From: Candidatus Limivivens intestinipullorum
GTDB taxonomy: Bacteria; Bacillota; Clostridia; Lachnospirales; Lachnospiraceae
NCBI GenBank assembly: GCA_018711185.1
Contig: DVIQ01000110.1
Span: 27,165-91,164, forward strand
Length of the DNA: 64,000 nucleotides
Direction: 5' to 3'
Each line of letters starts with the position of its first letter. The first letter of the stretch is position 1. The notes below the pieces were generated by a model. It was not told the DNA's origin and made no database searches. It saw only the letters and a list, made by a program, of their open reading frames with translations. A program made the position numbers and the translations under genes. This document shows, piece by piece, positions 26,368 to 35,119 of the stretch.

Positions 26368-27507
26368 TCACAGGCAGTCTAGAATCTGAAAAGCCAGAAG
26401 AATTTCCGAACGTTTTACCATATCGTCCAGATCCACCGGCAGAAGCTCCCGGATTTTCTGGAGCTTGTAGTGAATGGTGTTCCGGTGACAGAACCGGTTC
26501 TGGGCCATCTCCCGGACGCTGCCCCCTGTCTCCACGTACTCCCGGAGTATCTGGGCGTAGTCTGTCTGCTTTTTCTGATCGTAGTCCAGGACAGGGCCCA
26601 GCATCTCCCGGCAGTACCGGTCCAGCATCTTCCGGTCCTGAACGTCCATAATGATCTTGTAAATGCCAAAGTCTTCATAATTCAGCAGTTTTTCCCCTTT
26701 GCGCTTCGCCAGGTTCAGAGCCCCCACGGCGTGCTCATAGCTGCGGGGCAGACAGGGAAGAGTCGTTACCACTGGGCCGACCCCGGCCTGGAAGCCCAGA
26801 TGCCGGTCCCTGCCCATCTGCATGATCCGCTCCATTCGCTCCCTGCAGAGGGGCACGCTGTCCTGTCCGAACAAAAGCAGCAGCCGTTCCTCCTGCCAGA
26901 ATACGACCACAGGAAACGGCATTCCCTGGAGCTCCTCCCGCACATTCCACAGGATCCGCCGGCTCTGGCTGCAGTCCTTCCGTATCCGCTCCACATCGAT
27001 TACCGCGATCTGATAGTTTGCCTCCTCCGGATAGCCGCAGCGCATCATGTACGGAAGGTAAAGCTCCGGCACAGCGCTGCGGAAAATGGCGTTTTCCACA
27101 GCCTGATTCAGGGTTTTCTCCGTTTGCTCGTACTCGTTCAGGCGGGTGGTCAGGGCCCGTGTCACGTCCACCAGACGGATTTCCCAGGGTATCGTAAAAA
27201 TCGGAAACCCCTTTTTATCCCCAAACTCCAGCAGCTCCTCAGGCACCCGGCCGATATACGGGCCCAGGTTGACGGCCAGCCCGCAGGCCTCCTTTTTCCA
27301 CAGCCTTTTTCCAAGCTCCAGCAGATATTCCTCCCGGCCCACGATTCCGGTTGTAAACACCAGCTCCCCGCCCCGGAGAAATTCCGCCACCTGCACATCC
27401 TCGATAATATGCACCCAGTCGATCTGCCTCTCAAGACCCTTCCGCCCGGCTGCCAGGCGCATCTGGTATTTATTTTTAACCTCCATCCAGATTCTTTTCA
27501 GCTCCAT
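26368..27507 (-). CDS. PucR-family transcriptional regulator
   Basis: A 379-residue regulator with an N-terminal PucR ligand domain (LERQIDWVHIIEDVQVAEFLRGGELVFTTG), a GGDEF-like central region and a C-terminal HTH_30 (YVETGGSVREMAQNRFCHRNTIHYKLQKIRELL). PucR proteins usually activate catabolic genes in response to amino or nucleobase compounds. It lies directly upstream of the aminotransferase operon in the same orientation and is the obvious candidate to control it through the sites at 26329-26367. Confidence 0.88.
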   Translation of the reverse strand: MELKRIWMEVKNKYQMRLAAGRKGLERQIDWVHIIEDVQVAEFLRGGELVFTTGIVGREEYLLELGKRLWKKEACGLAVNLGPYIGRVPEELLEFGDKKGFPIFTIPWEIRLVDVTRALTTRLNEYEQTEKTLNQAVENAIFRSAVPELYLPYMMRCGYPEEANYQIAVIDVERIRKDCSQSRRILWNVREELQGMPFPVVVFWQEERLLLLFGQDSVPLCRERMERIMQMGRDRHLGFQAGVGPVVTTLPCLPRSYEHAVGALNLAKRKGEKLLNYEDFGIYKIIMDVQDRKMLDRYCREMLGPVLDYDQKKQTDYAQILREYVETGGSVREMAQNRFCHRNTIHYKLQKIRELLPVDLDDMVKRSEILLAFQILDCL

Positions 27508-27584
27508 AAACGCATCCCCCCTGTCCGCTGCCCGTTGGATGACCGCCTGTCCAGACGCGTTCTCCGCCCTCAGGGCTTATCCAA

Positions 27585-27620
27585 CAAAAGGAGGCTCCCG
27601 CAATCCGCGGCAGCCTCCTT
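27585..27620 (-). terminator. Terminator of the second liv operon
   Basis: Minus strand: GGAGGCT and AGCCTCC with inner CCGC/GCGG pairing, followed by TTTTG. Downstream of the kinase-like copy 2 gene. Confidence 0.8.
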
Positions 27621-27695
27621 GTCTGTTCTGCTTATTCTATCTAATTTTTAAGTCATGCGCGCGCTTTGGCCCACACGCCTCTCAATCCCGCTCCC

Positions 27696-28325
27696 TTAGC
27701 GGAACCGGATATCGATATAAGAGCAAATCATATCCACGCACTTGTCGAAACCCAGTCTGCTGCTGTTTAAACAGAGGTCATAGTTCCGGGCGTCATCCCA
27801 TGTGCGGCCTGTGTAATAGTAATAATAGTCTCCTCTGTGCTTATCCGTGCGCTGGATGTATCGCTCCATCTCCTTTTCGTTTTTTATGGCGGAAGCGGAG
27901 AGCTCCAGGCTTCTGGCAATCCGGTAATCCATGGGAGCGTGGACGAACACGCTCACCACATCCGGCCGGTCCCGGAGGATGAAATCCGCGCAGCGTCCCA
28001 CGATAACACAGGATTCCTGGGCGGCAAGCTCCTTTATGATCTTCGCCTGATAGTTGAACAGATTCTGGTCAGAGACAAAATCGTCGCTCTCCGGCGGAAT
28101 CAGCCCGCCCTTGTACACCTTCTTCGCCAGTCCGAACAGTCCGGCTCCCTTCAGGCGTTCATCTGTTCTGTGAAAAAGAAGCTCATTAATGCCGCTGTCA
28201 TCTGATGCCATCCTCAGAATCTCTCTTCCGTAGCAGTTAATTCCAAGCTTCTCGGCCAGCATATGGCCGATGGTCTTTCCTCCGCTGCCATACTGTCTGG
28301 CAATGGTCACAATTACTTTTTCCAC
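27696..28325 (-). CDS. Cytidylate kinase-like family protein (copy 2)
   Basis: A 209-residue paralog of the protein at 23026-23658: VTIARQYGSGGKTIG (P-loop-like, Lys present), LIPPESDDFVSDQNLFNYQAKIIKELAAQESCVIVGR, YYYYYTGRTWDDARNYDLCLNSS. The start is GTG (28323-28325), 7 nt after GGAGG. Last gene of the livJHMGF system 2 operon. The recurrence of this family beside each Liv importer suggests a shared role, perhaps signalling or substrate phosphorylation; none is established. Confidence 0.82.
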   Translation of the reverse strand: MEKVIVTIARQYGSGGKTIGHMLAEKLGINCYGREILRMASDDSGINELLFHRTDERLKGAGLFGLAKKVYKGGLIPPESDDFVSDQNLFNYQAKIIKELAAQESCVIVGRCADFILRDRPDVVSVFVHAPMDYRIARSLELSASAIKNEKEMERYIQRTDKHRGDYYYYYTGRTWDDARNYDLCLNSSRLGFDKCVDMICSYIDIRFR

Positions 28326-28373
28326 ACCAACCCCTCCTTATTTCATAGCTTTCCGCGCAGCCGTTCGAAAACC

Positions 28374-29084
28374 TTATTCGCCCAGATACGCCTTCTTGAT
28401 GGAATCGTTGTTCATGAGCTCGTCCGCCGGCGCGTCCAGGGTAATCTTTCCGGTCTCCAGAACATACGCCCTGTCCGCGATGGCCAGCGCTTTTTTGGCG
28501 TTCTGCTCCACCAGAAGCACCGTGGTTCCTCCGGCGCTGACTTCCTTGATAATGTCAAAAATCTCGTTTACAAAAATCGGAGAAAGTCCCATGGAGGGCT
28601 CGTCCATCAGGATAATCTTTGGATGGGACATCAGGGCCCGTCCCATGGCAAGCATCTGCTGCTCGCCTCCGGAAAGGGTTCCCGCAAGCTGCGTTTTGCG
28701 CTCCTCAAGCCTTGGGAAGCGCTTGTATACCATCTTCAGGGTATTGGCGATTTCCTCTTTGTCCTTCCGGCTGTAGGCTCCCATCAGAAGGTTCTCATAA
28801 ACCGTCAGATCTGAGAAAACCCGGCGTCCTTCCGGCACATGGGCCATTCCCAGATAAACAATCTCATGGGCCGGCATCTTCGTAATATCCCTGCCCTCAA
28901 ACTCGATTTTTCCAGACTTGGCGGCAAGCAGACCGGTAACCGTATGGAGAATCGTGGTTTTCCCCGCGCCGTTGGCGCCGATCAGCGCGATAACCTCACC
29001 CTGGTTGACCTCAAAGGAAACGCCCTTGATCGCCTGGATGACGCCGTAGTTTACCTTCAGATCCGTAACCTTTAACATTGCCAT
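28374..29084 (-). CDS. livF: Branched-chain amino acid-type ABC transporter ATPase LivF (system 2)
   Basis: A 236-residue LivF: GANGAGKTT, LSGGEQQMLAMGRAL, IILMDEPSMGLSP, LLVEQN. Close paralog of the protein at 18389-19093, with the same motif forms. GGAGG lies 10 nt before the ATG, and it follows livG by 14 nt. Confidence 0.93.
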   Translation of the reverse strand: MAMLKVTDLKVNYGVIQAIKGVSFEVNQGEVIALIGANGAGKTTILHTVTGLLAAKSGKIEFEGRDITKMPAHEIVYLGMAHVPEGRRVFSDLTVYENLLMGAYSRKDKEEIANTLKMVYKRFPRLEERKTQLAGTLSGGEQQMLAMGRALMSHPKIILMDEPSMGLSPIFVNEIFDIIKEVSAGGTTVLLVEQNAKKALAIADRAYVLETGKITLDAPADELMNNDSIKKAYLGE

Positions 29085-29098
29085 CTTCTCGTTTCCTC

Positions 29099-29857
29099 CT
29101 ATTCTCCAAGGTACGCGGTGATTACCTGGGGATTGTTCAGCACGTCCTCTGGCTTGCCATGGGCAAGCTCGGTGCCGAAGTTCAGCACGTACAGGTACTC
29201 ACAGATACCGGATACCAGTTTCATATCATGTTCGATCAATAAAATTGTAACACCAAATTTCTCCCGGATCAACTCAATGGTTTCCATCAGCTCCGCCGTC
29301 TCGTTGGGATTCATGCCGGCTGCCGGCTCATCCAGCAGAAGAAGCTTCGGATCCGTGGCCAGAGCTCTGGCGATCTCCAGCTTGCGCTGTTTTCCGTAGG
29401 GCAGATTGGACGCGAGGAAGTCCTTATAAATGTCCAGTCCGAAAACATTCAGGATTTTCTCCGCGCGCTCGTCCATCTCCCGCTCTTTTTTCCGGTAGCC
29501 CGGCGTGTGGACGATGCTGCCGAACAGACTGTATCTGACTTCGTTGTGAAGGGCCGCCTTTACGTTGTCCAGAACACTCATCTGGGAAAACAGGCGAATG
29601 TTCTGGAAGGTGCGGGCTACTCCGGCCTGGCAGATCTGAGCGGGCTTTTTCCCCACCAGATTCACGCCGTCCAGCAAAATCGATCCGTCCGTGGGCATGT
29701 ATACCCCGGTCAGGAGATTGAAGGCCGTGGTCTTTCCCGCTCCGTTGGGGCCGATCAGCCCCACCAGGGCGCCCTTCTCAATGCTCATATTCAGGTTATC
29801 CACGGCGCGCAGACCGCCGAAGGATATTCCGAGATTCTTCACTTCAAGCAGTGCCAT
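29099..29857 (-). CDS. livG: Branched-chain amino acid-type ABC transporter ATPase LivG (system 2)
   Basis: A 252-residue LivG: GPNGAGKTT, GVARTFQNIRLF, LPYGKQRKLEIARAL, LLLDEPAAGMNPNE, LIEHDM. Begins 3 nt after the livM stop codon. Confidence 0.93.
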   Translation of the reverse strand: MALLEVKNLGISFGGLRAVDNLNMSIEKGALVGLIGPNGAGKTTAFNLLTGVYMPTDGSILLDGVNLVGKKPAQICQAGVARTFQNIRLFSQMSVLDNVKAALHNEVRYSLFGSIVHTPGYRKKEREMDERAEKILNVFGLDIYKDFLASNLPYGKQRKLEIARALATDPKLLLLDEPAAGMNPNETAELMETIELIREKFGVTILLIEHDMKLVSGICEYLYVLNFGTELAHGKPEDVLNNPQVITAYLGE

Positions 29858-29860
29858 GGA

Positions 29861-30832
29861 TCATCCCTCCTTCTGTATCTTTTCCGCCTGGCGCAGATTC
29901 CGCTTTTCCACAAGGGTGCGCTTAAACGAAGAGTTGTTGAAAAGCATCATGGCGATCAGGGCGATGGCGTAAATCAGCATCCGGTAATTGGACACGTTTC
30001 GCAGAAGCTCCGGAAGAATCCGAAGGATCAGCGCCGCGGCCACGGTTCCGCCGATATTTCCCATACCGCCCAGCACCACCATAACCAGGATCTCGATGGA
30101 CGTATTGTAGTCGAAGTTCGTGGGCTTTAAGATACCGATGTTTCCGGCGTATACCACGCCCGCCATTCCGGCCAGCACGGCCGCCACCACAAAGGCGAGG
30201 ATCTTGTAACGGCTCACGGGAATACCCACAGCCTCTGCCGCGATATAATTATCCCGGATCGCGCAGACCGCCCGTCCGTGTCTGGAATTTACCAGATGCG
30301 CTACCACCAGGATGGTCAGCACCGTCAGAATGTACACCGGCGTAAAATTCCGGTAAGTGGTCACCAGGGGGATCTGGGACAGTCCTTTGGCGCCTCCCGT
30401 GATGGGTGTCATGGCGTTAAAGACGGACTTGATGATCTCCCCAAAGCCCAGGGTCACGATTGCCAGATAGTCTCCCCGCAGACGAAGCACGGGCATACCG
30501 ATAATCACGCCCAGAATGCCCGCCGCGGCTCCGCCAACCAAAAGCGCCGCCGGAAGACCGATCCAGATGGGCAGCTCCAGCTTCAGCACCAGGGCCCCGG
30601 CGTAGGCTCCGATGGATAAAAAGGCCGCGTGTCCGAGGCTTAACTCCCCTAAGAATCCAACCACAAGGCTTAACGAAACAGCCAGCATCGTATAGGTACA
30701 GCATGGAATAATCAGGGACATGAGCTGTCTCGTGAGCATACCGGTATTTACCAGAACCATCACCAGCACATAGACGGCGACTGCCAAAACCCCGTTGATA
30801 ATAAGCTTTCTGTTCTTTTTCATCTGGGCCAC
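29861..30832 (-). CDS. livM: Branched-chain amino acid-type ABC permease LivM (system 2)
   Basis: A 323-residue permease with LivM hallmarks GFLGELSLGHAAFLSIGAYA, VLRLRGDYLAIVTLGFGEIIK and VLGGMGNIGGTVAAALI, and about nine hydrophobic segments. Its start directly abuts the livH stop codon. Confidence 0.93.
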   Translation of the reverse strand: MAQMKKNRKLIINGVLAVAVYVLVMVLVNTGMLTRQLMSLIIPCCTYTMLAVSLSLVVGFLGELSLGHAAFLSIGAYAGALVLKLELPIWIGLPAALLVGGAAAGILGVIIGMPVLRLRGDYLAIVTLGFGEIIKSVFNAMTPITGGAKGLSQIPLVTTYRNFTPVYILTVLTILVVAHLVNSRHGRAVCAIRDNYIAAEAVGIPVSRYKILAFVVAAVLAGMAGVVYAGNIGILKPTNFDYNTSIEILVMVVLGGMGNIGGTVAAALILRILPELLRNVSNYRMLIYAIALIAMMLFNNSSFKRTLVEKRNLRQAEKIQKEG

Positions 30833-31720
30833 CTACACTTTCTCAATCTTCATCTTGCCAAGAAGTCCCGAAGGTCTCGCGAGAAGCACGATAACCAGCG
30901 TACTGAATACAATGGCGTCCGACAACTGGGTGGAAATGTACGCCTTGGAAAGGCTCTCAATGATGCCGAGGATAATACCTCCAAGCATGGCCCCCGGAAT
31001 GCTTCCGATGCCGCCAAGGACAGCGGCCACAAAGGCCTTGATGCCCGGCAGCGCGCCCAGGGTCGGCTGCAGGGACTGGTACTGGCAGATAAACAGAATG
31101 CCTGCCACCGCCGCCAGACCGGAGCCGATGGCAAAGGTAATGGAGATCGTTTTATTTACATTGATGCCCATGAGCTCCGCCGCTCCCTTGTCCTCGGAAA
31201 CCGCCCGCATGGCGCGGCCTGTTTTTGTGTTATTGATAAAGGATGTCAGAGCGATCATGGAGATCGTAGTCACCACCAGGGTCACAATGGTAATGCCGGA
31301 GATGGTCACACTGCCAAGGCGCAGGGACGGCACGCTGATGATGGACGCGAAGGGAATCGGAGTCGCCTTGAAAATCAGCAGAGCAACGTTCTGGAGCAGG
31401 TAGCTCATACCAATGGCCGTAATCAGCACTGCCAGGGAGGGCGCGTTTCGCAGGGGCTTATACGCCACCTTCTCAATCACAATACCCAGGACGGAGCATA
31501 CCACAATCGTCAGGATTACGGCGATCACCGGATGCAGGCCCAGCAATACGGTAAATACATACAGGGAATAGGCGCCCACCATGATAATATCGCCATGGGC
31601 AAAGTTGATCATCTTCGCGATACCGTAAACCATCGTATAGCCCAGCGCGATCAGGGCGTATATGCTTCCGGTGCGCAGCCCGTTAAGCAACTGTTCGAAA
31701 ATACTGTTAATCAGGCTCAT
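30833..31720 (-). CDS. livH: Branched-chain amino acid-type ABC permease LivH (system 2)
   Basis: A 295-residue permease: GSIYALIALGYTMVYGIAKMINFAHGDI, TGRAMRAVSEDKGAAELMGI, AVLGGIGSIPGAMLGG. The start MSLINSIFEQ is chosen for AAAGGTGG about 6 nt upstream; a GTG/ATG-type extension of 12 codons lacks this support. Separated from livJ by 233 nt with two strong hairpins. Confidence 0.92.
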   Translation of the reverse strand: MSLINSIFEQLLNGLRTGSIYALIALGYTMVYGIAKMINFAHGDIIMVGAYSLYVFTVLLGLHPVIAVILTIVVCSVLGIVIEKVAYKPLRNAPSLAVLITAIGMSYLLQNVALLIFKATPIPFASIISVPSLRLGSVTISGITIVTLVVTTISMIALTSFINNTKTGRAMRAVSEDKGAAELMGINVNKTISITFAIGSGLAAVAGILFICQYQSLQPTLGALPGIKAFVAAVLGGIGSIPGAMLGGIILGIIESLSKAYISTQLSDAIVFSTLVIVLLARPSGLLGKMKIEKV

Positions 31721-31758
31721 GTCTTTCCACCTTTCTGTGTGTGTTTCTCTTTTCACTC

Positions 31759-31780
31759 TGCGGCTGCCGTGAATAGCAAC
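31759..31780 (-). repeat. Left-end fragment of the dispersed element
   Basis: Twenty of 22 bases on the minus strand match the left end of the elements at 41114 and 53900 (GTTGCTATTCACGGCAGCCG), then similarity stops. Lies between livJ and livH of system 2. Confidence 0.55.
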
Positions 31781-31789
31781 GTTCCATTC

Positions 31790-31842
31790 AGGATATATAC
31801 AAGCCCTGCGTACCTGCTTTCGGCAGGAATTGTATATATCCT
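31790..31842. repeat. Perfect 13-bp inverted repeat with nested stem (livJ-livH gap)
   Basis: AGGATATATACAA (31790-31802) pairs with TTGTATATATCCT (31830-31842). Inside, CCTGC (31813-31817) pairs with GCAGG (31823-31827). As RNA this is a long two-tier hairpin between livJ and livH. Confidence 0.75.
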
Positions 31843-31894
31843 GGCGCGCTGCCGCGTTTCCCCGCCGGAAGAAAGCAGCCTATTCTTTCACTGG

Positions 31895-31928
31895 AAAGGG
31901 GATGCCGCCATTCGCCGCATCCCCTTCT
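31895..31928 (-). terminator. Intercistronic hairpin after livJ (system 2)
   Basis: Minus strand AAGGGGATGC and GCATCCCCTT, followed by TCC rather than a long T-tract. Likely a partial terminator or an RNA-stabilising hairpin that keeps binding-protein mRNA more abundant than the permease mRNA. Confidence 0.6.
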
Positions 31929-31953
31929 CCATTGAATGGATATGTTTGATTTC

Positions 31954-33090
31954 CTATTCTTCTACGTAAGCGTAAGCGCCGTCCTTAACCGTTACGAAAC
32001 GGATATCCTTTACAGGGGCGCCGGATTCGTCAAAGGTAATGGAATCGCCGGTAAGACCTTCTACCGTGATCTCAGTCATAGCTGCGATCATATCCGCGCT
32101 CTCAATGCTGCCGGCCTGCTCCATGGCTGCTTTGAAGGTATATACGGTATCGTACGCGTCTGCCGCGAACTGGTCCGGGGTAGAACCATAAGCCTCCTCG
32201 TAGGCATCCACGAAAGCGACAACCTTGGGATCGTCAACGGACGCGCAGAAGGGGCTGGTGAAGATGCAGCCTTCTACGTTCGCAACGTCGGTGGCGGTGG
32301 CGATTACACCGTCCCATCCGTCAGAACCGAAGAACGGAAGCTCCATACCCATGTCCGCAGCCTGGCTGGTAATATATGTAGCATCCTGGTAGTAAGCCGG
32401 TACGTAGATGGCCTCTGCGTCCGTGCCGCGGATGGTGGTAAGCTGGGTGTTAAAGTCCACATCTCCGGTCTGGAAAGCCTCGCTGGCAACGATCTCGCCG
32501 CCATTCGCCGCTACCTGCTCTTCGAAAGCTGCCTGAATACCGGTGCTGTACTCGTCCGCAGCGTTGTAGATCACAGCAATCTTGGTAATGCCCATGGTGT
32601 TTACCATATAGTCCGCCATCGCAGTTCCCTGCTCCGGATCTGAGAAGCAGATACGGAAAGCGTTGTCATTCGCGATACAGCCCTCGGCGGAACCGGAGGG
32701 AGTGATCTGAAGAATGCCGTCCGCGTAGGTCTGATCTACAATGGCGATGCAGGCGCCGCTGGTAACGCAGCCCATAACAACGTTGATCCCCTGGTCCATC
32801 AGGGAGTTGTAAGCCTGGGGAGCCATCTCCTCGCTGGCCTCGTCATCGGCAAACTCCATGGCAAACTCATAGGTAGTGTCGCCTACCGTCACGCCGCCGG
32901 CGGCGTTGATCTCGTCGATGGCAATCTGCGCGCCCTGCATAACAGAGGTTCCGTAGGATGCCGCGGAGCCGGTCAGAGGTCCGATACCTCCGATCAGGAA
33001 GGTTTCAGCCGCGAAAGCGCTTGAAGAAACCATAGCCGCAGCCGCCAGAACAGAAGCCGCAGTTCCAACTACTTTTTTCACTTTTTTCAT
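31954..33090 (-). CDS. livJ: Amino-acid-type ABC substrate-binding protein LivJ/K (system 2)
   Basis: A 378-residue binding protein (FLIGGIGPLTGSAASYGT, YNSLMDQGINVVMG, PFFGSDGWDGV) with signal peptide MKKVKKVVGTAASVLAAAAM and a clean Ala-x-Ala cut (SSAFA-AET). It has no lipobox Cys, as in system 1. ATG at 33088-33090 follows AAAGGAGGAG; a longer frame to 33231 runs over the promoter at 33122-33150 and is rejected. First gene of the livJHMGF-kinase-like operon. Confidence 0.92.
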   Translation of the reverse strand: MKKVKKVVGTAASVLAAAAMVSSSAFAAETFLIGGIGPLTGSAASYGTSVMQGAQIAIDEINAAGGVTVGDTTYEFAMEFADDEASEEMAPQAYNSLMDQGINVVMGCVTSGACIAIVDQTYADGILQITPSGSAEGCIANDNAFRICFSDPEQGTAMADYMVNTMGITKIAVIYNAADEYSTGIQAAFEEQVAANGGEIVASEAFQTGDVDFNTQLTTIRGTDAEAIYVPAYYQDATYITSQAADMGMELPFFGSDGWDGVIATATDVANVEGCIFTSPFCASVDDPKVVAFVDAYEEAYGSTPDQFAADAYDTVYTFKAAMEQAGSIESADMIAAMTEITVEGLTGDSITFDESGAPVKDIRFVTVKDGAYAYVEE

Positions 33091-33121
33091 AATGTTCTCC
33101 TCCTTTAAATAATTTAGGTTT

Positions 33122-33150
33122 ATCATAAGCCCCGCCGCCTGTTTTGTCAA
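33122..33150 (-). promoter_or_regulatory. Promoter of the second liv operon
   Basis: Minus-strand TTGACA (33145-33150) and TATGAT (33122-33127) with a 17-nt spacer, about 30 nt before the livJ start. Confidence 0.85.
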
Positions 33151-33220
33151 GAATTTTGTTGTGTGCGTGAGGTTAACATTTGTCTTTGCAGTCCGGCACA
33201 AACCCGCGCTGTACCGCGCA

Positions 33221-33265
33221 GTCGTAAGCACCTGTTGTTTGGCGGCGCAAGAAGATAATTCAGGC
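33221..33265 (+). repeat. Partial copy of the dispersed structured element
   Basis: GTCGTAAGCA, loop CCTGT, then TGTTTGGCGGC pair with G-T wobbles and one bulged G, followed by GCAAGAAGATAATTCAGGC, close to the conserved block of the full elements. It ends in TTTTAA next to the proS stop. Confidence 0.55.
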
Positions 33266-33267
33266 TT

Positions 33268-34707
33268 TTAATATGCCTTGCCCCAGTAAACCAAATGCTT
33301 CGCGGGCTTGCCGCAGTAAATGCAGGTATCGGAAATGTGCTCCTGCGCAAAGGGCATGCATCTGGATGTAACGCCCGCCTCTTCCTTTAACGCGTCCTCG
33401 CACTCCTGGCAGCCGCACCACATGGCTTTGATAAAGCCCGGCTTTTCATCGGCAATCCGCTTAAACTCCGCGAGTTCTCTGGCTTCGTAGGTGTGGGCAT
33501 CTCTGTGGGCTCTGGCCCGCTCCAGCATGTCCGTATGGATTGCATCCAGCAGTTCCTTTATCGTCTCCGGCAGCTTCTCAATGGCTACGATCTGCTTTTC
33601 CCTGGTATCTCTGCGCACAACCACCGCCTGGCCGGCTTCGATGTCCTTGGGTCCGAGCTCGATTCTTACCGGAATGCCTCTCATCTCCTGCTCTGAGAAC
33701 TTCCATCCCGGACTCTTGTCCGTGTCGTCCAGCTTCGCCCGGATACCGGCATGGATCAGGGCCTCCTTCACTTCCTGCGCCTTATCCATAACGCCTTCCA
33801 GATTCTGCCGGATGGGGATAACGCATACCTGAACGGGCGCGATTCTAGGCGGCAGCACAAGGCCGCTGTTGTCTCCGTGGACCATGATAATCGCGCCGAT
33901 CATGCGGGTGGTCATGCCCCAGGAGGTTCCATGGGGATATTTCAGGGTATTGTCTTTGTCCGTAAACTGGATATTAAAGGCTTTAGAGAACAGATCTCCG
34001 AAGTAATGGCTGGTTCCCGACTGGAGCGCCTTTCCGTCGTGCATCAGCGCCTCAATGGTGTAGGTCTCCTCCGCGCCGGAGAATTTCTCCTTGTCTGTTT
34101 TCTTTCCCTTGATGACCGGAATCGCCAGAACTTCCTCACAGAAATCCGCGTAAATATTCAGCATCTGGATGGTCCGCTCCCTGGCTTCCTCCGCCGTGGC
34201 GTGCACCGTATGGCCCTCCTGCCACAAGAATTCTCGGGATCGAAGGAAGGGTCTCGTAGTTTTTTCCCAGCGCACCACGGAGCACCACTGATTGTAAACC
34301 CTGGGAAGATCCCGGTAGGAATGCACATCGTTTGCGTAAAAATCGCAGAACAGGGTTTCGGATGTGGGACGGACACAAAGCCGCTCCTGAAGAGGTTCCA
34401 GGCCGCCGTGGGTTACCCAGGCCACCTCCGGAGCGAATCCCTCCACATGGTCCTTTTCCTTCTGAAGAAGGCTTTCCGGGATAAACAGGGGAAGATACAC
34501 ATTTTCCACCCCGGTCTCCTTAAACCTTCTGTCCAGCTCATGCTGGATGTTCTCCCAGATCGCGTAGCCCGCAGGCTTGATTACCATGCAGCCCTTTACG
34601 CTGGTGTAGTCGATGAGTTCCGCTTTTTTCACTACGTCCGTATACCACTGGGCAAAATCCTCATCCATGGACGTAATCGCTTCCACAAGCTTCTTTTCTT
34701 TTGCCAT
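33268..34707 (-). CDS. proS: Prolyl-tRNA synthetase, archaeal/eukaryote-like short type
   Basis: A 479-residue class II synthetase that charges tRNA-Pro. Type-3 features: starts at the catalytic core without the bacterial editing insertion, motif 2 [33 protein letters not shown], a VCVIPI anticodon-binding start and a C-terminal zinc-like region ([15 protein letters not shown] through [18 protein letters not shown]). The ATG has AAGGAGA upstream. It is controlled by the T-box leader at 34775-35012. Confidence 0.95.
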   Translation of the reverse strand: MAKEKKLVEAITSMDEDFAQWYTDVVKKAELIDYTSVKGCMVIKPAGYAIWENIQHELDRRFKETGVENVYLPLFIPESLLQKEKDHVEGFAPEVAWVTHGGLEPLQERLCVRPTSETLFCDFYANDVHSYRDLPRVYNQWCSVVRWEKTTRPFLRSREFLWQEGHTVHATAEEARERTIQMLNIYADFCEEVLAIPVIKGKKTDKEKFSGAEETYTIEALMHDGKALQSGTSHYFGDLFSKAFNIQFTDKDNTLKYPHGTSWGMTTRMIGAIIMVHGDNSGLVLPPRIAPVQVCVIPIRQNLEGVMDKAQEVKEALIHAGIRAKLDDTDKSPGWKFSEQEMRGIPVRIELGPKDIEAGQAVVVRRDTREKQIVAIEKLPETIKELLDAIHTDMLERARAHRDAHTYEARELAEFKRIADEKPGFIKAMWCGCQECEDALKEEAGVTSRCMPFAQEHISDTCIYCGKPAKHLVYWGKAY

Positions 34708-34774
34708 CGTTTTCTCTCCTTTTTCTTTACGGCTGGCACTTCGCCCGGCCCGGCAGGGAAGTCAAAACTCCTGG

Positions 34775-35012
34775 AATAAAAAATCCCTTATGCAAACGTT
34801 TGCATAAGGGACCGACAGTATCCTCTACCTCGGCGGTACCACCCTGATTAATGGCCGTGCCATTCTCTTTTTTCATCCGATAACGCCGGAAATGCGCGTA
34901 CTTTCATACGAAGCTCCGGGGGCCGGTTCAAACTGTCTCCATGCGAAAGCCTTTCAGCCGCGGGCCTTCTCTCTGGGGCTGAAAAACAGCTCTACTATTC
35001 CCCATCACCGCT
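34775..35012 (-). ncRNA. T-box riboswitch upstream of proS
   Basis: On the minus strand the leader shows the AGTAGA element of stem I (about 34990-34998) and the T-box core AGGGTGGTACCGCC (34831-34845). The antiterminator/terminator switch ends in a perfect 28-nt palindrome (34784-34811) followed by TTTTTT (34778-34783). The leader senses uncharged tRNA, presumably tRNA-Pro given proS downstream; I could not place the specifier codon with certainty. Confidence 0.95.
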
Positions 35013-35025
35013 TATCATCCCGCAT

Positions 35026-35054
35026 ATTGTATCCGAAATTCGGCGAAATGTCAA
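35026..35054 (-). promoter_or_regulatory. Promoter of the T-box-proS transcript
   Basis: Minus-strand TTGACA (35049-35054) and TACAAT (35026-35031), spacer 17 nt. Confidence 0.88.
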
Positions 35055-35056
35055 GC

Positions 35057-35117
35057 AAGAACGTGATTCAGGAGTGCAAAATCCCATCACCGAAGGCGAT
35101 TTTAAATGGATTTTTGC
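35057..35117 (+). repeat. Second half of a dispersed element, matching 41377-41437
   Basis: AAGAACGTGATTCAGGAGTG and the following ~40 nt match the sequence upstream of the PBP gene at about 58 of 63 positions, including a short ATCRCC/GGCGAT stem followed by T-rich sequence. The upstream hairpin is missing here; the proS promoter begins where it would be. Confidence 0.65.
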
Positions 35118-35119
35118 AG

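Noticed and set aside
34784..34811. A perfect palindrome containing TGCAAACGTTTGCA, which looks like a LacI/CcpA-type operator
   Set aside because: It is followed by six T on the minus strand and sits at the end of a T-box leader, so it is the T-box terminator stem.
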